DNA from: Lantana camara | Taxonomy: Eukaryota > Streptophyta > Magnoliopsida > Lamiales > Verbenaceae | DNA: 64,000 nt | Assembly (NCBI GenBank): GCA_037501455.1 | Contig: CM074857.1 | Coordinates: 128,761,501 to 128,825,500 of the forward strand | Direction: 5' to 3' | Shown: piece by piece, positions 11,369 to 23,649 of the stretch | Layout of the letters: the number at the start of each line of letters is the position of its first letter | Numbering within the stretch: position 1 is the stretch's first letter | Made by a program: the position numbers and the translations under genes | The notes under the pieces: model-generated | Database searches by the model: none | The model's input: only the letters and a program-made list of their open reading frames with translations | Told to the model about the DNA's origin: nothing

Positions 11369-14300
11369 TGATAAGAAAGGCAGAGTAGAGAGAAGAAAGC
11401 ATCGGAAGGAGAAAATTACTTTATTGAACAATAATGAAAAATTAGATACTGATTTACACTGACTCTGCTCTATAAATAGAGTTTTGTGCACGTGTAATGT
11501 TTTGGGAGGTTTGACTAACCTCTACCCACTTAATTGGTTAGCTTAGAGCTAACTTTTAACTGACTAACTGTAACGCCCCGACTTTTAGACCGTACAAGTA
11601 TGACGTCACGAGTGGGTTTAGACCGAGAGTTACGTGACTTATATGCTTTTTAAATTGTAAGTGAACTATATGATTTATATGACCTTTGACTATGCTATTT
11701 AAATTCGTTTATCCCATGTTTACTTGCTAATTAAATGTTTTCTTTTCCTTCTGTACATATTTGAATTATATGAAATCCTTGGACTTAATCGAACCTTGTT
11801 TCGGACCTCAATCGTTCCCCAACTAAACCCCAGCAACCTAATTGAAGCACTTAAAATCTTGGAGGACCAAAGTGCAAATTCCCTCATTTCTCTTCCCTTA
11901 TTACACGATCCAACCCCATTCCTTTCTCATTCTTCTTCTTCATTTTTCTCTTCTAATCACAAGACACCCAAACCCTTCTCTTCCTTCTCTCATTCGATCC
12001 ATCAAGCAAGCAAGGAGGCAAGGAGAATTCTTCCACTTCCAAGCAAGAATTCAAGCTCCATCCTCTTCCTTCATCTTCTCCTCCATCTCTTCCAAGGTAT
12101 AATGTGAATTTTGTGTATATATGTCATATAAGATAGGGTTTGAATTTCTTTGAGTTTGAAGCATGAATTTGTATGTGTTTGATGCTCTAACACTTGAACT
12201 CATGAGTTTCATGCTTGGTTATTTGAATTCTTGAAGCTAGAATGTGTATATATATTGTATGTGGGTTTATGAATTTAGGTGTTTTAATTGTCCTAAACTT
12301 GTATTTAATGTTCCTGCTTAGTATATTGCATGTTTTAAGTGATTTGGGTTGAGTTTTGAGGTGTTTTGGTGATTTTTGGTCTTCTCCCGCGTTTGTGCCC
12401 TGTTTTTTGCATTTTTTTCGCCACTGACCTAAATCCACGAGGGTGGATTTTTCCTTTTGGAAAAATCCACGGGGGTGGATTTGATGCAGAAACGTTGGAC
12501 CCTCCCCTGTTTCGGCCTGAGTTTGTTTTGCTTCGTTCTCCCTCATACGAACTCGGATTGACCTGATTTTTGAACCCACGGAAACCTCTTGAAGTCTAGA
12601 ACATCCTCCAATTGGAATCATCTTTATATATTTTCCCATTTATGAGATATGATCAATTCATTTTGGTGTCGCCACTTCTTCGACAATCTGCATTCGTCCA
12701 ACTTCAGACCTATGTCATTTTCACCTCGCTTTGAACCATGATTCGTGCCACATATCCTTGAAAACATCTATGTGTCTAGTTTCACCTCCAATAAGCAAAA
12801 CTTAATTCCAATTTCTCAAACTCAAGTTATACCCATTTTTCTACAGCTTGCGCATTTCCGAAAATTGTCAACTTTTCCTAACTTTTGCTAAACTTTGCCA
12901 AAACTCGTTCTATCACCTTCCTTGCACCTCCTAGACTCCTTATGTGACTTATATGCATTATATACATGCCTAATTGATCCTTATGCATTGTTAACATGTA
13001 TTGTAATTTATTACGAATTGATTGATTGATTGAATCATTTATGTGTTTAAAATGAACTTAGTGGTGTGCGTGAACATGATCACATCAACTCATGACATTT
13101 TATGATCCATTGTATATTGAATCATGATATAGCATTTCACGAGCACCTCATGTTAATGCCGTGCGTCCTAATTGGTTTCATATTGAGTCGTTTCTCACGA
13201 GAACACTTTATGTCTTTCTCTTGTACAGTTTTCTCCAGGGCGGAGATGCCGGGTTCTTAGGACACTTTCGAGTCTCCTTTTCTTCTTAGTATTGTTGGTA
13301 AGAGGTGTACAGGTGGGTTTCTCTTCTATTAGTTAACTGACCCTATATACTCCCAATGTGTAAAGATTTCGGCCAAAACTATTATACGTATATAGAGTCA
13401 CTTTTCAAGAGTAAATGTTTGCAACGTAAAGCCCTTATTTTATGAATCCTACCAAATATTTTGGCGAGAATGAAAGAATGAATGTTATGCACAGAATAGG
13501 GCCCAGGGGCTTGGTGTGAGTGGGGACCCCGAGGAGGCAAGGGCTGACGGTAAACCCTCACACTAGTCCCACCAATGAACGGCGTAACCGGACCCCGTTA
13601 GGAGTTAGCGGGGAATGGACGCTGAGTGCCATCTGGGGAGTCATGAAACCCTTTTGGTCAATGAATGGATGGTTCGGACCGATCACCCGGCCATCACCCG
13701 GAGGAAGAAGGTGTAAATGTTTATGAATGTGCACAAAAGAATGTTATGCATGAATGAATGAAAGAAAGAAAGAATGTTTAATGAACTACACGAGGTGTTG
13801 GTTGGAGATAATGCACGCCCACTCGCCGGGCCACAAACGACCTAATGAAAAATGAACATTATAATCCCTTTTGATGACTTATTTATTTCACCCACTTGGG
13901 AAATGTTCTAAAACCTCATTTGGGATTATAACTTGCTTGTGAATGTTTAAATATTGTCTTATATAATATATATGCCCTGTTTTTTACCCACCAGTCTCTT
14001 AAAGACTGAACCCGGATTGTTTTCAGTGTTCTTGCAGGCCTGGAGTGCTAGGTGGGAAGTCTTGTTTATTCAGTCATTCGGTTAGGTCAGAGTCGGTCCA
14101 TGTGCATAATGAATCATGATTTGTTTAAGTTACGGAGAACGTATGATTTGGATTGATTGTTACCACTATCATGAATCATGAATGAGTTTATAAGAAATCG
14201 TAATTTAAATGCTTTGATTTTATTGAATTTCGGGATTAGGTACCTATGCTAGTTGAACCCGTTGCTCTTTGCTTATCTCGTTATATATGTATGTACATTG

Positions 14301-14523
14301 CTTCCGCATTTGTAATATTTCCGTCTTACTGTCTCTTTGGTTGCGAAAGTTAGTTCCCGCCTAGCCTAAGGAGTGAGTGAGTCCCCGTTCGCCGTGATCT
14401 AGCTCGGGTATGGATTGTCCGTTTCATATTCGGGTCGGGTCTCGGTGCGGGGGATGTGGTACCTTGCGCCCGGGTGCTACACTAACTAACTATGGTTATT
14501 GGGTAAAAACTTAATCTGTAATA
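11369..14523 (-). repeat. 5' LTR of the copia element, split by a solo LTR
   Basis: 11369-11568 and 14487-14523 together restore the same 237 bp as the LTR at 6630-6866. The gap is exactly one foreign LTR (11569-14481) plus its duplicated target ctaac. Confidence 0.95.
11569..14481 (+). mobile_element. 2913-bp solo LTR, Ty3/gypsy-like
   Basis: Starts TGTAACGCCCCGACTTTTAG and ends GGGTGCTACA, with 5-bp duplication ctaac at 11564-11568 and 14482-14486. No gag-pol, primer site or polypurine tract lies inside, so it is a solo LTR left by LTR-LTR recombination, or a non-coding derivative. Length, ends and 'gtgcgggggatgtgg' near the 3' end match the element at 46561-51067. The family name is not certain; long LTRs with this start occur in chromovirus-type gypsy elements. 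Confidence 0.85.
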
Positions 14524-15540
14524 TGGGGTGTTGTCCATTCGTCAACAAAGCTTGTTTCTGATGTTGTGAGAGGTAAATCAGCTGCAATACTGTTGTTGTT
14601 GTTGTTGTCGTCATCGTCATTGTTGTTGTTGTTGCTCCTATTGTTTGTACTTCTTAGCAACTGCACGGCTGAACCGGTCCCCTCGTTTCTTGTTTGTGCT
14701 AAGAATCTTAAATTCTTAATTGTGCTGTCGGATTCTCCAACGGAGTCGATTCTATATATCCTTCTGCTGAGGCTGGAGTTCCAATAGTTCTTTATCTCAT
14801 TGTCTGTTCTTCCAGGTAAATTTCTGGCTGTCAAAGACCACCTGCATAGTTGTTATGCAAAACTCTGCTCTCAGTTAATACAATACCCAAATTTTCTATA
14901 AATTCCACTTCACTCCCCTAAATTTGTTAATTTGTACATTGAACCCCCCATAAATACAGAAAATAGAAGTTATGCATGCAGTTTTATACACCAAATAGTA
15001 TTATTCCTCACCTATTTCCCAATGTTTTTTGCAACTTCACAATGGTTTCTTCTTCTTCTTCTGTGAAGTTCCCTCTCTTCACATCTTCTCTCAAGTAGTT
15101 CATCCACCTCAGTCTGCAACTCTTCCTGCACCTCAACAGACCTCACCAAGAAAACGAACAAACAAGAAACGTTCAAACAGGGCCGTCGTTGCATCACGAG
15201 CAATCTATTTTTCAGCAATGTTAACTACATCTATACTTGTTAAAGAAGACACTGAAACTACATTTTGTACACCTTCAAAGTTTCATATGTCTGAGTTGGT
15301 ATAGATGCAATCAAGCCAAGAAATACTAAAAGAAAGTTATAGAACTTGTTGTACCTGCATTGTGGGGCATTGATCTCCAGGAACCTTCTCCATTGGCCTT
15401 GATGTAGTTTACCAGCTTCTCATCTTCTTCTGCACTCCATTTCCCTTTCTTTAAGCCTGTTTTTTCACAACATGGTTTTTCTAACCATGATTGTTCAAAT
15501 TTTAGAATCTTCCAATGAGGACAATGTAATGTGCAATGTG

Positions 15541-15553
15541 CCCATTATATAGG
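15541..15553 (-). promoter_or_regulatory. TATA box and G-box-like sites of the MYB gene
   Basis: Minus strand ctatataatggg lies about 55 bp before the ATG at 15488. Two ACGTG-core sites lie further upstream (acacgtggc near 15595 and cacgtgtt near 15634). Confidence 0.5.
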
Positions 15554-15898
15554 GACAATATCATGTGATGGGGCCATACCATACCCAGTTAGGACACGTG
15601 GCCAGTCTCGCGAGAGGTATAATGAGGAGAGCTCACGTGTTGCTCGATAAGCTCGCTCCTTAGACTCTGTGGATGAAAGGATACCCAATTAGTTACAAAT
15701 ATTAGAGGTAACGTGATGGAACAGTAAACGAGTCTTATGGATAAGACTGGAAGAAGAAGAAACGAGCATAAAGAATCTAGACGCGAGGTTGGAAAAGAAA
15801 GTAAACCCCAATATGACTCCGAATTATATAAGAAGGGGTTTAGATCAATGCACAACATAAAAAGTACTAAAGAAAAAGGGAAACGAATTCGGCGAATA

Positions 15899-15901
<3 letters not shown>

Positions 15902-15936
<35 letters not shown>
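15902..15936. repeat. (TA)n microsatellite
   Basis: An uninterrupted AT dinucleotide run upstream of the MYB gene. Confidence 0.95.
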
Positions 15937-15940
<4 letters not shown>

Positions 15941-16190
15941 GATTTGTTCAAACACGTGTTGTTACAGTTATGAATTTAAAATCAAACATTGATGCATGAA
16001 TGTGTGAAAGGATTAGACATATATCATTGACATAGTTAAATTCTTTAATCAAAAACTTGGAAAGAAGTTTGTGTAATTATGTCAAATTTTAGAATATATG
16101 CGTGCAATTATCCCTTTCCCTTATTTCTTGAGCCCTTGTAGCCTAAAACTCGACATAATGGTTAAATAAATTTAACTATTTCCACTCTAA

Positions 16191-16230
<40 letters not shown>
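16191..16230. repeat. (AAT)n microsatellite
   Basis: About 13 tandem AAT units in the intergenic DNA between the MYB and AMSH genes. Confidence 0.95.
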
Positions 16231-16234
<4 letters not shown>

Positions 16235-16429
16235 TAAAAGAAATGCTTGAGCCTAAAAGTAAAGTTGAAAAGTCTAATGAGAATGCTCCCAAACATGTGA
16301 TATTCATAGTCTCATCAATTTCTTTGGGAGCATAGAAAATTTATTGCATAATTATATATATGATGGCATCATGGCCTTCACGTTTTGTTTATATATCAAA
16401 AATAATACTCCCAAGTCGTAACTTAAATG

Positions 16430-16810
16430 ACTTCTGTCCTTTCTCTTTTCTTGAGAGTGACATTGTCAAGTCAAGTTGTAATGCGATATTTAAATATTTA
16501 TTAATATTTTTATTTAATAATTTAAAATTTTAGATTATATAGTTATTTAATATGGTATCAGAATCCGCATTAAAGAGGTTTTGAGGTTGAATTCTCGCCG
16601 TCATCCAATAAGAAAAATTATGTGAATGAACTAAAAGAAATCCGTCTGCACGTGACGGGGCGTGTTACAGACATTGTTCAACATTCAATTATACTTTTAT
16701 CTTTTGATCCCGCCTACACGTGAGGAGACGTGTTAGAGATATTTAAATATTCGATAATACTTTTATTTGACCTCTTAAGCTTTTAGATCATGTAGTTATT
16801 CAAGAATGTA
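16430..16810. repeat. Remnant of an LTR-type repeat, two partial copies
   Basis: The phrase 'tatttaaatattyratwatactttta' and 'agattatatagttattyaa' occur twice (about 16490-16560 and 16740-16805), separated by 'cacgtgacggggcgtgtta' and 'acacgtgaggagacgtgtta'. 'atggtatcagaatcc' at about 16552 looks like a copia primer site next to an LTR end. No ends or duplications could be fixed. Confidence 0.35.
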
Positions 16811-17132
16811 GAATTTAATATATAATAACTTAACAATTATTTCTATCGATAAAGCCGTCAGAAATCGACAACCTCTAATCCTACAGACAAAAAGAATAAC
16901 TCAAGGTATTACTTACTAGTCAAATTGAACAAATGGAAACATCAATAGGGAAGAAAAACTCTCGTTATCGATGCCTTTTTCGCATGATTTTGTCAACTAT
17001 TATTGATCTCTTTTTCCATGTTAAACAAATGATGCTACAATTATATAGTAAAGAATTCAATTATCAAATATTTAAAAGCAAAGATTCAGATTGGAGCAGC
17101 ATCTGAGTACAAGGTAGATTGGAGGTATCCGG

Positions 17133-17550
17133 AGGGATGCAAACGATTCGACTCTAGTCGAATCGAGCTTTGGCCTTTTTTCCTGACTCGGGCTCGGCCA
17201 TGTTCGTGAGCGGCTCGGCTCGGCTCGAGGCTCACACAGGTTATTTTAATTTTGATAAAAAATTTAGTTTTTTTAATAATTTAATATATTTTTATATATA
17301 ATAATATATATTAAATGAATATATATAATAAATATATTACTTTTTTATTCATTTTGTATAAAAATTAATAAATATATATATAATATTATATATTAATAAA
17401 ATATTTATATATATATAAATTAAAATATTATTTTTTTAATTAAACATATAGGCCCGCGAACCACGAGCCAAGACTCAAAAGGCTTGAGTTTGGACTTGGC
17501 TTGAGCTTGCTCACCAAGCTCACGAGCCAGCTCGGCTCGTTTGCATCCCT
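17133..17550. mobile_element. TIR element with clustered 'ctcggctcg' ends
   Basis: Perfect 14-bp inverted ends agggatgcaaacga (17133-17146) and tcgtttgcatccct (17537-17550). Sub-terminal GC-rich blocks (cggctcggctcgag and complement) flank an AT-rich core. No coding capacity and no clear target duplication. Confidence 0.6.
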
Positions 17551-17574
17551 AGCGTATCCCACCCTTACCTCTTA

Positions 17575-17760
17575 AAAAATCAGGTAGCTCTCCTAAAAGT
17601 CCTTTTTAACAGGTTTCGATCCGTAACCTCTTAAGAAATCAGGTAAAATCTGTTTCTTGTGATCCTCCTAGTCACCTTTGGACTGATGCCCTGACCATTT
17701 AGAAAATCAGGTAAAATTCGTCCAATGTGATCTAACCGAACACCATTGAACCAAGACCCG
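17575..17760. repeat. Short tandem motif 'aaatcaggtaaaat'
   Basis: The motif aaatcaggta recurs at about 17576, 17635 and 17704 with similar spacing. No further function is visible; the stretch up to 18071 holds the AMSH 3' UTR and nothing else that I can see. Confidence 0.35.
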
Positions 17761-18071
17761 CACTAGTTTAAATGAAATGATATTCACGGTTGTTATTTTG
17801 CAAATGTTCAACACAATGAAAGCAACACCATCCTAATGAAACAAAATACATGCCCCTATATATTTCCCTCACTGAAAATCAAGGGAGTTTTGACCCAATA
17901 ATTAATAAAAATCAATGTAGGATGAAATGTTTATTCACATAACTCGGAGAATAATCTACAAAAAAGCATCATCATCATAATCAAGAAAACAAGAATACAA
18001 AGACCTGTACATTCTTTCATAAATGATGCTCCTTTTCTTTGTTGGGTCTGAAATACAGTTAGGTTAGCACA

Positions 18072-21000
18072 TCATCGCAGATCTACAACCTCAAACTTCA
18101 TGTTGGTATTCATATAAACATGAGAACAGTGCTCGTAAATGGGACTTCCGTCCTCGGACTCTTCGTGGGGATGGAAGCCGCGCTGTTGACAGTTTCGGAT
18201 AACAGAAACACCGCTCGGATCAGAGAGGTGGAATATCCCGTGAGGGCTGCAAAAATATATGGAAGATTCAGTTTATGGTAATACGGGTAAGATTTATATG
18301 CAAGGGGATTTCGTGATGGACGGTTAAGTAGGTTGTTGGGGTCAAAATGTTTCACCTTGATGAGTCGGTTGGAGCCATGACAATTGCAACTGCTTCCGGC
18401 AACATGACCTAGAAACAAGTCAGGGAGATTCTTTAGTCCATTGAAATATGCCACTCGTCAGCAAGAAAATTGTGGAAGAGAAATCACGTAAAGAGGCATT
18501 CATCATTCAAATCTCATGGGATGTACATGAAATTTTCCAAAACTCAGGGTACTGAATGCATTTATGCCAAACATGAGGCGTATAGCTGCAATTCATCCAT
18601 GGATGGGCATTTGTTTACATTTTTACTTAGATAATGACAACCATATTCTTTTTAGAAGTAGATTTTCTTGGCCAATTTCGAAATACCATATAAAGGAAAT
18701 GGATGCATGAAGTTAAGAACAAGCAACACACAAATCACAGTACCTGATATGAATAGTGAGTGTGCAGATCAACAGAGGACATAAAGCATGTCTGTGTTGG
18801 ATGTGTCTGCACAAATCAAAAATAAATGAGTCAGTAAAGAGTAGGATTAATATTAGTATTATGCTCTTTTCGAATGGTGAAATGGATTCATTCGTTTCTT
18901 TCCTCTTGTAATACAGAAACTATATTAGATATAAAGAGACTTTGGGTACACTTGTGTTCAAAGATTGAAAAAGCAAGACTTGATTGATCCAATTGTTAGG
19001 TTCCTTTTCTTTTCCTTTTTTACTATTTCATTATGTTACAAAGCATCACTATCATTCGACTCTCAGCTAGAAATCAGCAAAAGTGGCAATCCTGATGATC
19101 CTCATCATAATAATATTGAAAATATTATTGCTAGAAACATTGTCTAATTATGTTGAAGGTCTGAATGCAATGAAATGAGCTGAAGCTAGTAAAATACTTA
19201 CATGAATCCACCCAAGAGGAAAAAGGGAACGTTTATCTTGAAAGTCGAAAATTTCTTCTTCATTCAATGTCTGACACTAAACATGAATAACAAAAACATT
19301 TTAATAAGTTCTAAGCCGTCAGTTTTAACAGAAGTGCATTATATAATGATAAACAATTATAAATGATAAATCTATTATAAGCACATTGCATATGTTAAAC
19401 TACACCACAGTAGGGAAAATTAATTTCGGCTTTGAAATCAGTTGGTGTAAAACCCATAAGCAAATATCTCTCCACCACAAAAAACAACAAAGGGAGAATT
19501 TTGTTTTGGCCAAATTACTTGTCAGTAACAAAAAAAAGAACATCATGATGTATAGCAGTTTCCTCATAAATTGAAGTCAAAAATTGCAAAGTACAGATTC
19601 AGAAAGAGATGTATCTGTAATACCGAATCTGAAGTTGACTCCTGCTTTGGGATAATGAGTGTAGTAATTTGAAACACTCTGTTCCGCTGCAAATTAATGA
19701 AATATCAATCAGTAGTTAGAATAAAGGCTTAAGTAAGCTGCATAACTTTTCACTTAGAAAAACAGTTGTGAAACTGAGGAGTTACAAGTGAACCAGCAAG
19801 AACACCGCAGGTCTCCAAATTCTTATTTGTATTTTCTCGTGCCAATCTCAGGAAATCATCCATTATTTTCACTGGCTACAACACAAGGAAACATAAACAT
19901 CAGATTCAGGAAACAGGTGAGGCTGCATAAAATGAAAAATTCAATGTTATATGTACTAAGAAGGTTGCAATTAACCTCTGACATACTAAAAACTGAGGAT
20001 CAAGACAACAGACTCACAATATGAAGATCTTGATAAGAATTTGAACCAGGCATTCCCTCCTGAGATAGTTTTGGTGGTCCAGGCCTAGGATCAGCAACTC
20101 TTGACGGAGAGATAGGCTGCACTTGTGCCAGGACAGGAGGTGGGGAAGGTTGCCTGATATTACTCAACTGAAAATCGTTGTTCTCAATTTGATTCCCTTG
20201 AAGACCAGATTCTTCACCAAGCCATCTGCCATCATCTAAAGATAGAATAGCATCCATGGCTGAGTTCTCCACCTTTGTATCATTATCTTTTATTGCTGCA
20301 GGTTCTTGTTGACCAACCTGATTCAAGCTATAAAAAGAGTGACACAAGATTGAAATGTTACAAGCAAGTAATAGCAGTTTACAAGTGTTTACATGTGGAT
20401 AAATGTGTAGTTGCATATCACAAATGAATATTGAACAAATTAGAAAAAGCGCAATTATAGCCTGCTCAACCTCCTCAAGGAAAGAGGCAAAAGAATAGGA
20501 GAAAATGGTGCAATATAGAACCCATACCTTGAAAATTCACTTGAATCCACGGCAATATTTGTTGGATAGTTAACCTGTGATGGATGAATTATTAAGCACA
20601 AGTAAGACAACTTTATAAGTTAGAGAATGGCAAACTCTTTCATGGAAATGTAAAACAAAGAAGATGAGAATCCTCTTGCAGCTTGCCTTAATCTCAGCAC
20701 TTGGGGCATTCCACTGACCACGAAGACCATTTGGCCCTAGGAATGAATGCCTGGATAATGTCTCCTGCTTTGGCAGAGGTAAACTAAGAGATCTGTAAAT
20801 TTTGAAAAGTATATCAGGGTCCAACATATGAAAAAAGAATATGCTAAATAATCTGAATCTCCTTCTTCAAAGATTAATTCCAGAAATTTGTCATGCAGAT
20901 AGAAAACAATAGTAGGTCGCAAGATGAAAATAGAGAAAGCATTAAGGAAGAATCTGAGACCAGCTGTAGCAAATGGTAAGTTCACTAAGAAAACTAAGAC

Positions 21001-23051
21001 AAAGCAACAGAAAAAATCAATTCTTCTAAAAGTATAGACACGTCGGGAGTGACAAATCAGCCGCACATCACATGTAAAATGCATGTCAGTTAGTAATGTA
21101 GTTCACACAAATCCTACATCCTTCGTATGCAATTATTAACCCACCCACCATCCCCTGGAAATAAATTTCAAATTGACAACATTAGTTCCTCGACAATGTT
21201 GCGTAATTTTTTACTTTCATATTACTTCGAAGATGCCATGGGATGACATTATATTTTCACAAGAGCTTCCAATTTTGTACAGTTAAAAGGAATTAACTTA
21301 TGGCTGTTTTCCTAATAGACATGAATATACTACATAAACTAAGTCGCATATTAGAACCAACACTGAATCAAGATAATAAATGTAGCAAATCGGATTTCTG
21401 AGACAATGCATGAGCATGACATATAGTCTACCAGAAAAGATGAGTTTTATGGCTCAAACTTTCTCTACCTGTAAGAGCTTAGTAGAGGTCTTGAAATCAG
21501 GTAGCACACTCTGACATTTAAGTAAACAGAGCAGAAATGGTCCACTAATTCAAATAGGAAAATTATTTTCTAATTTGCACCAGTAAGGAGCGAGAACTGT
21601 TAATAAGCTAATACAAACAACTTTACAGATTTAAAAGCTCAACTTAAATATGCACTTACAGCTTCTGGAATTGCGAGTCAATGGAATTTGGCGATGAAAA
21701 TCGAGTATAGTCATTATTCTGCTTCAATGAAGATGAAGGTGTTGTAATGGGCTGCAACATCTGAAAAGAAGAATAAGGTGAGCCTTCAAAGAGAAGGGGG
21801 AAAAAAAAAATCCACCACTAACAAAATTCACGGACTGGCATAACTTAGGACAGGTATGGTGAACTAACTACTCCGCAAAATTGCACCTGAGCAACATGTT
21901 TAAGCAAATGGTCATCTGATTACCTGCTTATTATTGTAGGCTAAGGAAGGTTTATTATTTATAGAATAGGCGTAGGAAATCTGGTTTGGGCCATCAAACT
22001 GATGTGTGCTCGTTGTGCTGTTAGCTCTCTCCTGTTCTAGTTGACGGCGCACTTTTGGCTTTAAATTCTCTAGCTCATCTAGCACAGCGAGCAATTTCTG
22101 CAATACATTACAAATGGAAAAATTACCAAGAACCTTCATCGACTGAACTATAGCGTATGGATGTAAAATTTATGGAACACCAAATTTACCTTCTTATAAA
22201 AACTTCTTTCTTTGGGATATAAAGCCTGGTAATCTCGATGGTACGGTATAGTTTCAGACACCAAACTGTTTTAATTCAATACATAATCTCACAGCATGAG
22301 TAACAGGTTATAAATGCAGAATTTAAACAAAATACGAGCAGACCAGCATTATTATTAAGCCTTTACCTTGAATATCTTAGAAGTATAACATACAAGTCAA
22401 TCAAGTTTTTCTCCTCCCTATAAATATTCGCCTGCACAAAAGAATGATCAAAGAATCAGCCATCAACGTACAATGAGGTTCTAGAAACTATTCACAAACC
22501 TCCAACACTAATTTGCACAGCATCTCACATAAATTTGAATCAATTCAACAAAAGGAGATGAACCTCTGAAGTCAATAGATGCCATAGGTTGCTAAACACT
22601 AACTAAATTCTACAGAAACCAGCTCCCTCGAACCAATTGGAAGTTGGAACCAAAAACTTAACAACACTTCGATCAAATTTGGCAAAGCTACTAGTATAGA
22701 GATAACCATATCAGAACACCCGAATCAACTAAGAACTTAACATGCACAAACGCCGGACAGAGTTCAACTTAGGAAGTAAAGCCAACAAGCAATCTGGTAT
22801 ACCAGGTTCCTCAAACGAAAAGTACTTCCCACGCATTGATCGACAAAAATTCGATTTCAATCATCCAAATTAACTCAGCTCAAAAAAAAAAAATCCAAAA
22901 TCATAGATGCGCGTTTATGATTTCCTACCTGTTTGAGGAGATTGTCCGCGATGCGATAGTAATTGCGGAGAGAGATCCGATTATCAACGTCGATCTTCGG
23001 CGTCATGGCACTGAAGTTGATCGACGGCGAAGAGTAAACCGGCCGCCTCAT
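18072..23051 (-). CDS. AMSH: AMSH-type deubiquitinase (MIT-like + JAMM/MPN+ domain)
   Basis: Fourteen exons join in frame to 506 residues, the usual length of plant AMSH1/AMSH3: 23051-22929, 22431-22367, 22265-22190, 22097-21924, 21760-21660, 20792-20687, 20574-20528, 20327-20018, 19875-19786, 19686-19624, 19276-19202, 18806-18744, 18408-18356, 18246-18072. Residues 20-110 (DVDNRISLRNYYRIADNLL onward) form the helical N-terminal domain; from about 335 lies the metalloprotease domain with Glu355 (LETCGVLAG), the zinc motif His410-x-His412-x7-Ser420-x2-Asp423, and a conserved tail ending KFEVVDLR. Plant AMSH proteins cleave K63- and K48-linked ubiquitin chains at endosomes with ESCRT-III and act in vacuolar and autophagic transport. 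The intron after exon 6 has a GC donor (AAG|GCAAGC). I cannot separate AMSH1 from AMSH3 by eye. Confidence 0.93.
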
Positions 23052-23293
23052 ATTTACCGGCGAGAAATTCGAATAGTTTCCGGCGTGAATTGATCTCCGG
23101 CGACGACGATGGGATTAAAGCTAAACAAGGGTTCAAAAAAAGGCAAAACTGGGTCGTTTTGATTCCCGGAGTGGTTAAATAGCTTTTGTATGTGTCGACA
23201 TGGTGTGTCTATTTGGGTTGACCCGTAATTATCAACTTACAAAGCAAGGTATTTTCAATATATTTTATATTTAATTTAAGAACAAATATTATT

Positions 23294-23644
23294 TTTAGTC
23301 CCTAAAATTTTGAGTTTATGTCACTTTAATCCCTAAAGTTGAAAAAATAATATATAAGTATCTAATGTTATTAATTTGTTTCAAGTTAGTTCCTCGATAA
23401 CTTTCCTGTAAGTATGTGGCTAAAAAAATATTCATGTGTGTCAGGTATGTGATTGGTTAGAGTCCTTGTCTTGTACCCTTAAGTCGACACCGTACAAGAT
23501 CAATTTCTTAATTTTTTTCCGAATTTATTTTCACTGAAAAAGTTGTTGCCCTACTAATTTGAAACAAATTAGTAACAATATGGAATTATTTGTTATTTTT
23601 GGAACTTTGGGACTAAATACAAACTCAAAAATTTAAGGACTAAA
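23294..23644. mobile_element. TIR element upstream of the AMSH gene
   Basis: Left end tttagtccctaaaattttga and right end tcaaaaatttaaggactaaa are near-perfect inverted repeats of about 24 bp; a second inverted pair (tccctaaagttg and aactttgggac) lies inside. No coding capacity. It sits about 240 bp upstream of the AMSH start. Confidence 0.65.
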
Positions 23645-23649
23645 CATGA

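Larger units (their letters stand above)
6630..14523 (-). mobile_element. Ty1/copia LTR retrotransposon inserted in MYB exon 3
   Basis: Two 237-bp LTRs (6630-6866 and 11369-14523, the second interrupted by a 2918-bp insertion) flank a gag-pol region read on the minus strand. The element is bounded by the 5-bp duplication tgggg at 6625-6629 and 14524-14528. Beside the 5' LTR is a primer binding site complementary to initiator Met tRNA (TGGTATCAGATG, minus strand, about 11357-11368). Beside the 3' LTR is a pure G20 polypurine tract (6867-6886 on the other strand). By eye the two LTRs are identical over all 237 positions, so insertion was recent. LTR ends are TA...CA rather than TG...CA. Confidence 0.95.
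6360..15488 (-). pseudogene. R2R3-MYB transcription factor gene, frameshifted and cut by a copia element
   Basis: On the minus strand, exon 1 is 15488-15355, exon 2 is 15141-15012 (130 bp, the classic R2R3-MYB size), and exon 3 is 14841-14524 plus 6629-6360. R2 keeps W17 and W37; R3 runs from [16 protein letters not shown] to [14 protein letters not shown]. The repeats look nearest to flavonol-type subgroup 7, from memory. Two lesions are seen. First, after ATG GTT AGA there are five A where the conserved PCCEK start needs four, so translation from this ATG meets TGA after 7 codons. Second, exon 3 is split by the element at 6630-14523; the two halves keep one frame across the 5-bp TSD, about 281 residues in all, and the tail lost is about 90 residues. 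An R in [12 protein letters not shown] replaces the usual G. Without the two lesions the gene would be ordinary; as it stands it is unlikely to make an active factor. Confidence 0.85.

Noticed and set aside
14566..14787. Leu-rich plus-strand open frame
   Set aside because: It is the complement of the Asn/Asp run of the MYB C-terminal region.
16552..16566. 'tggtatcag' as a copia primer binding site
   Set aside because: No LTR pair or pol sequence is nearby; kept only as a weak repeat remnant.
17133..17550. Target-site duplication for the TIR element (gtatcc on both flanks)
   Set aside because: The matching words are not adjacent to the ends, so they cannot be a duplication from insertion.
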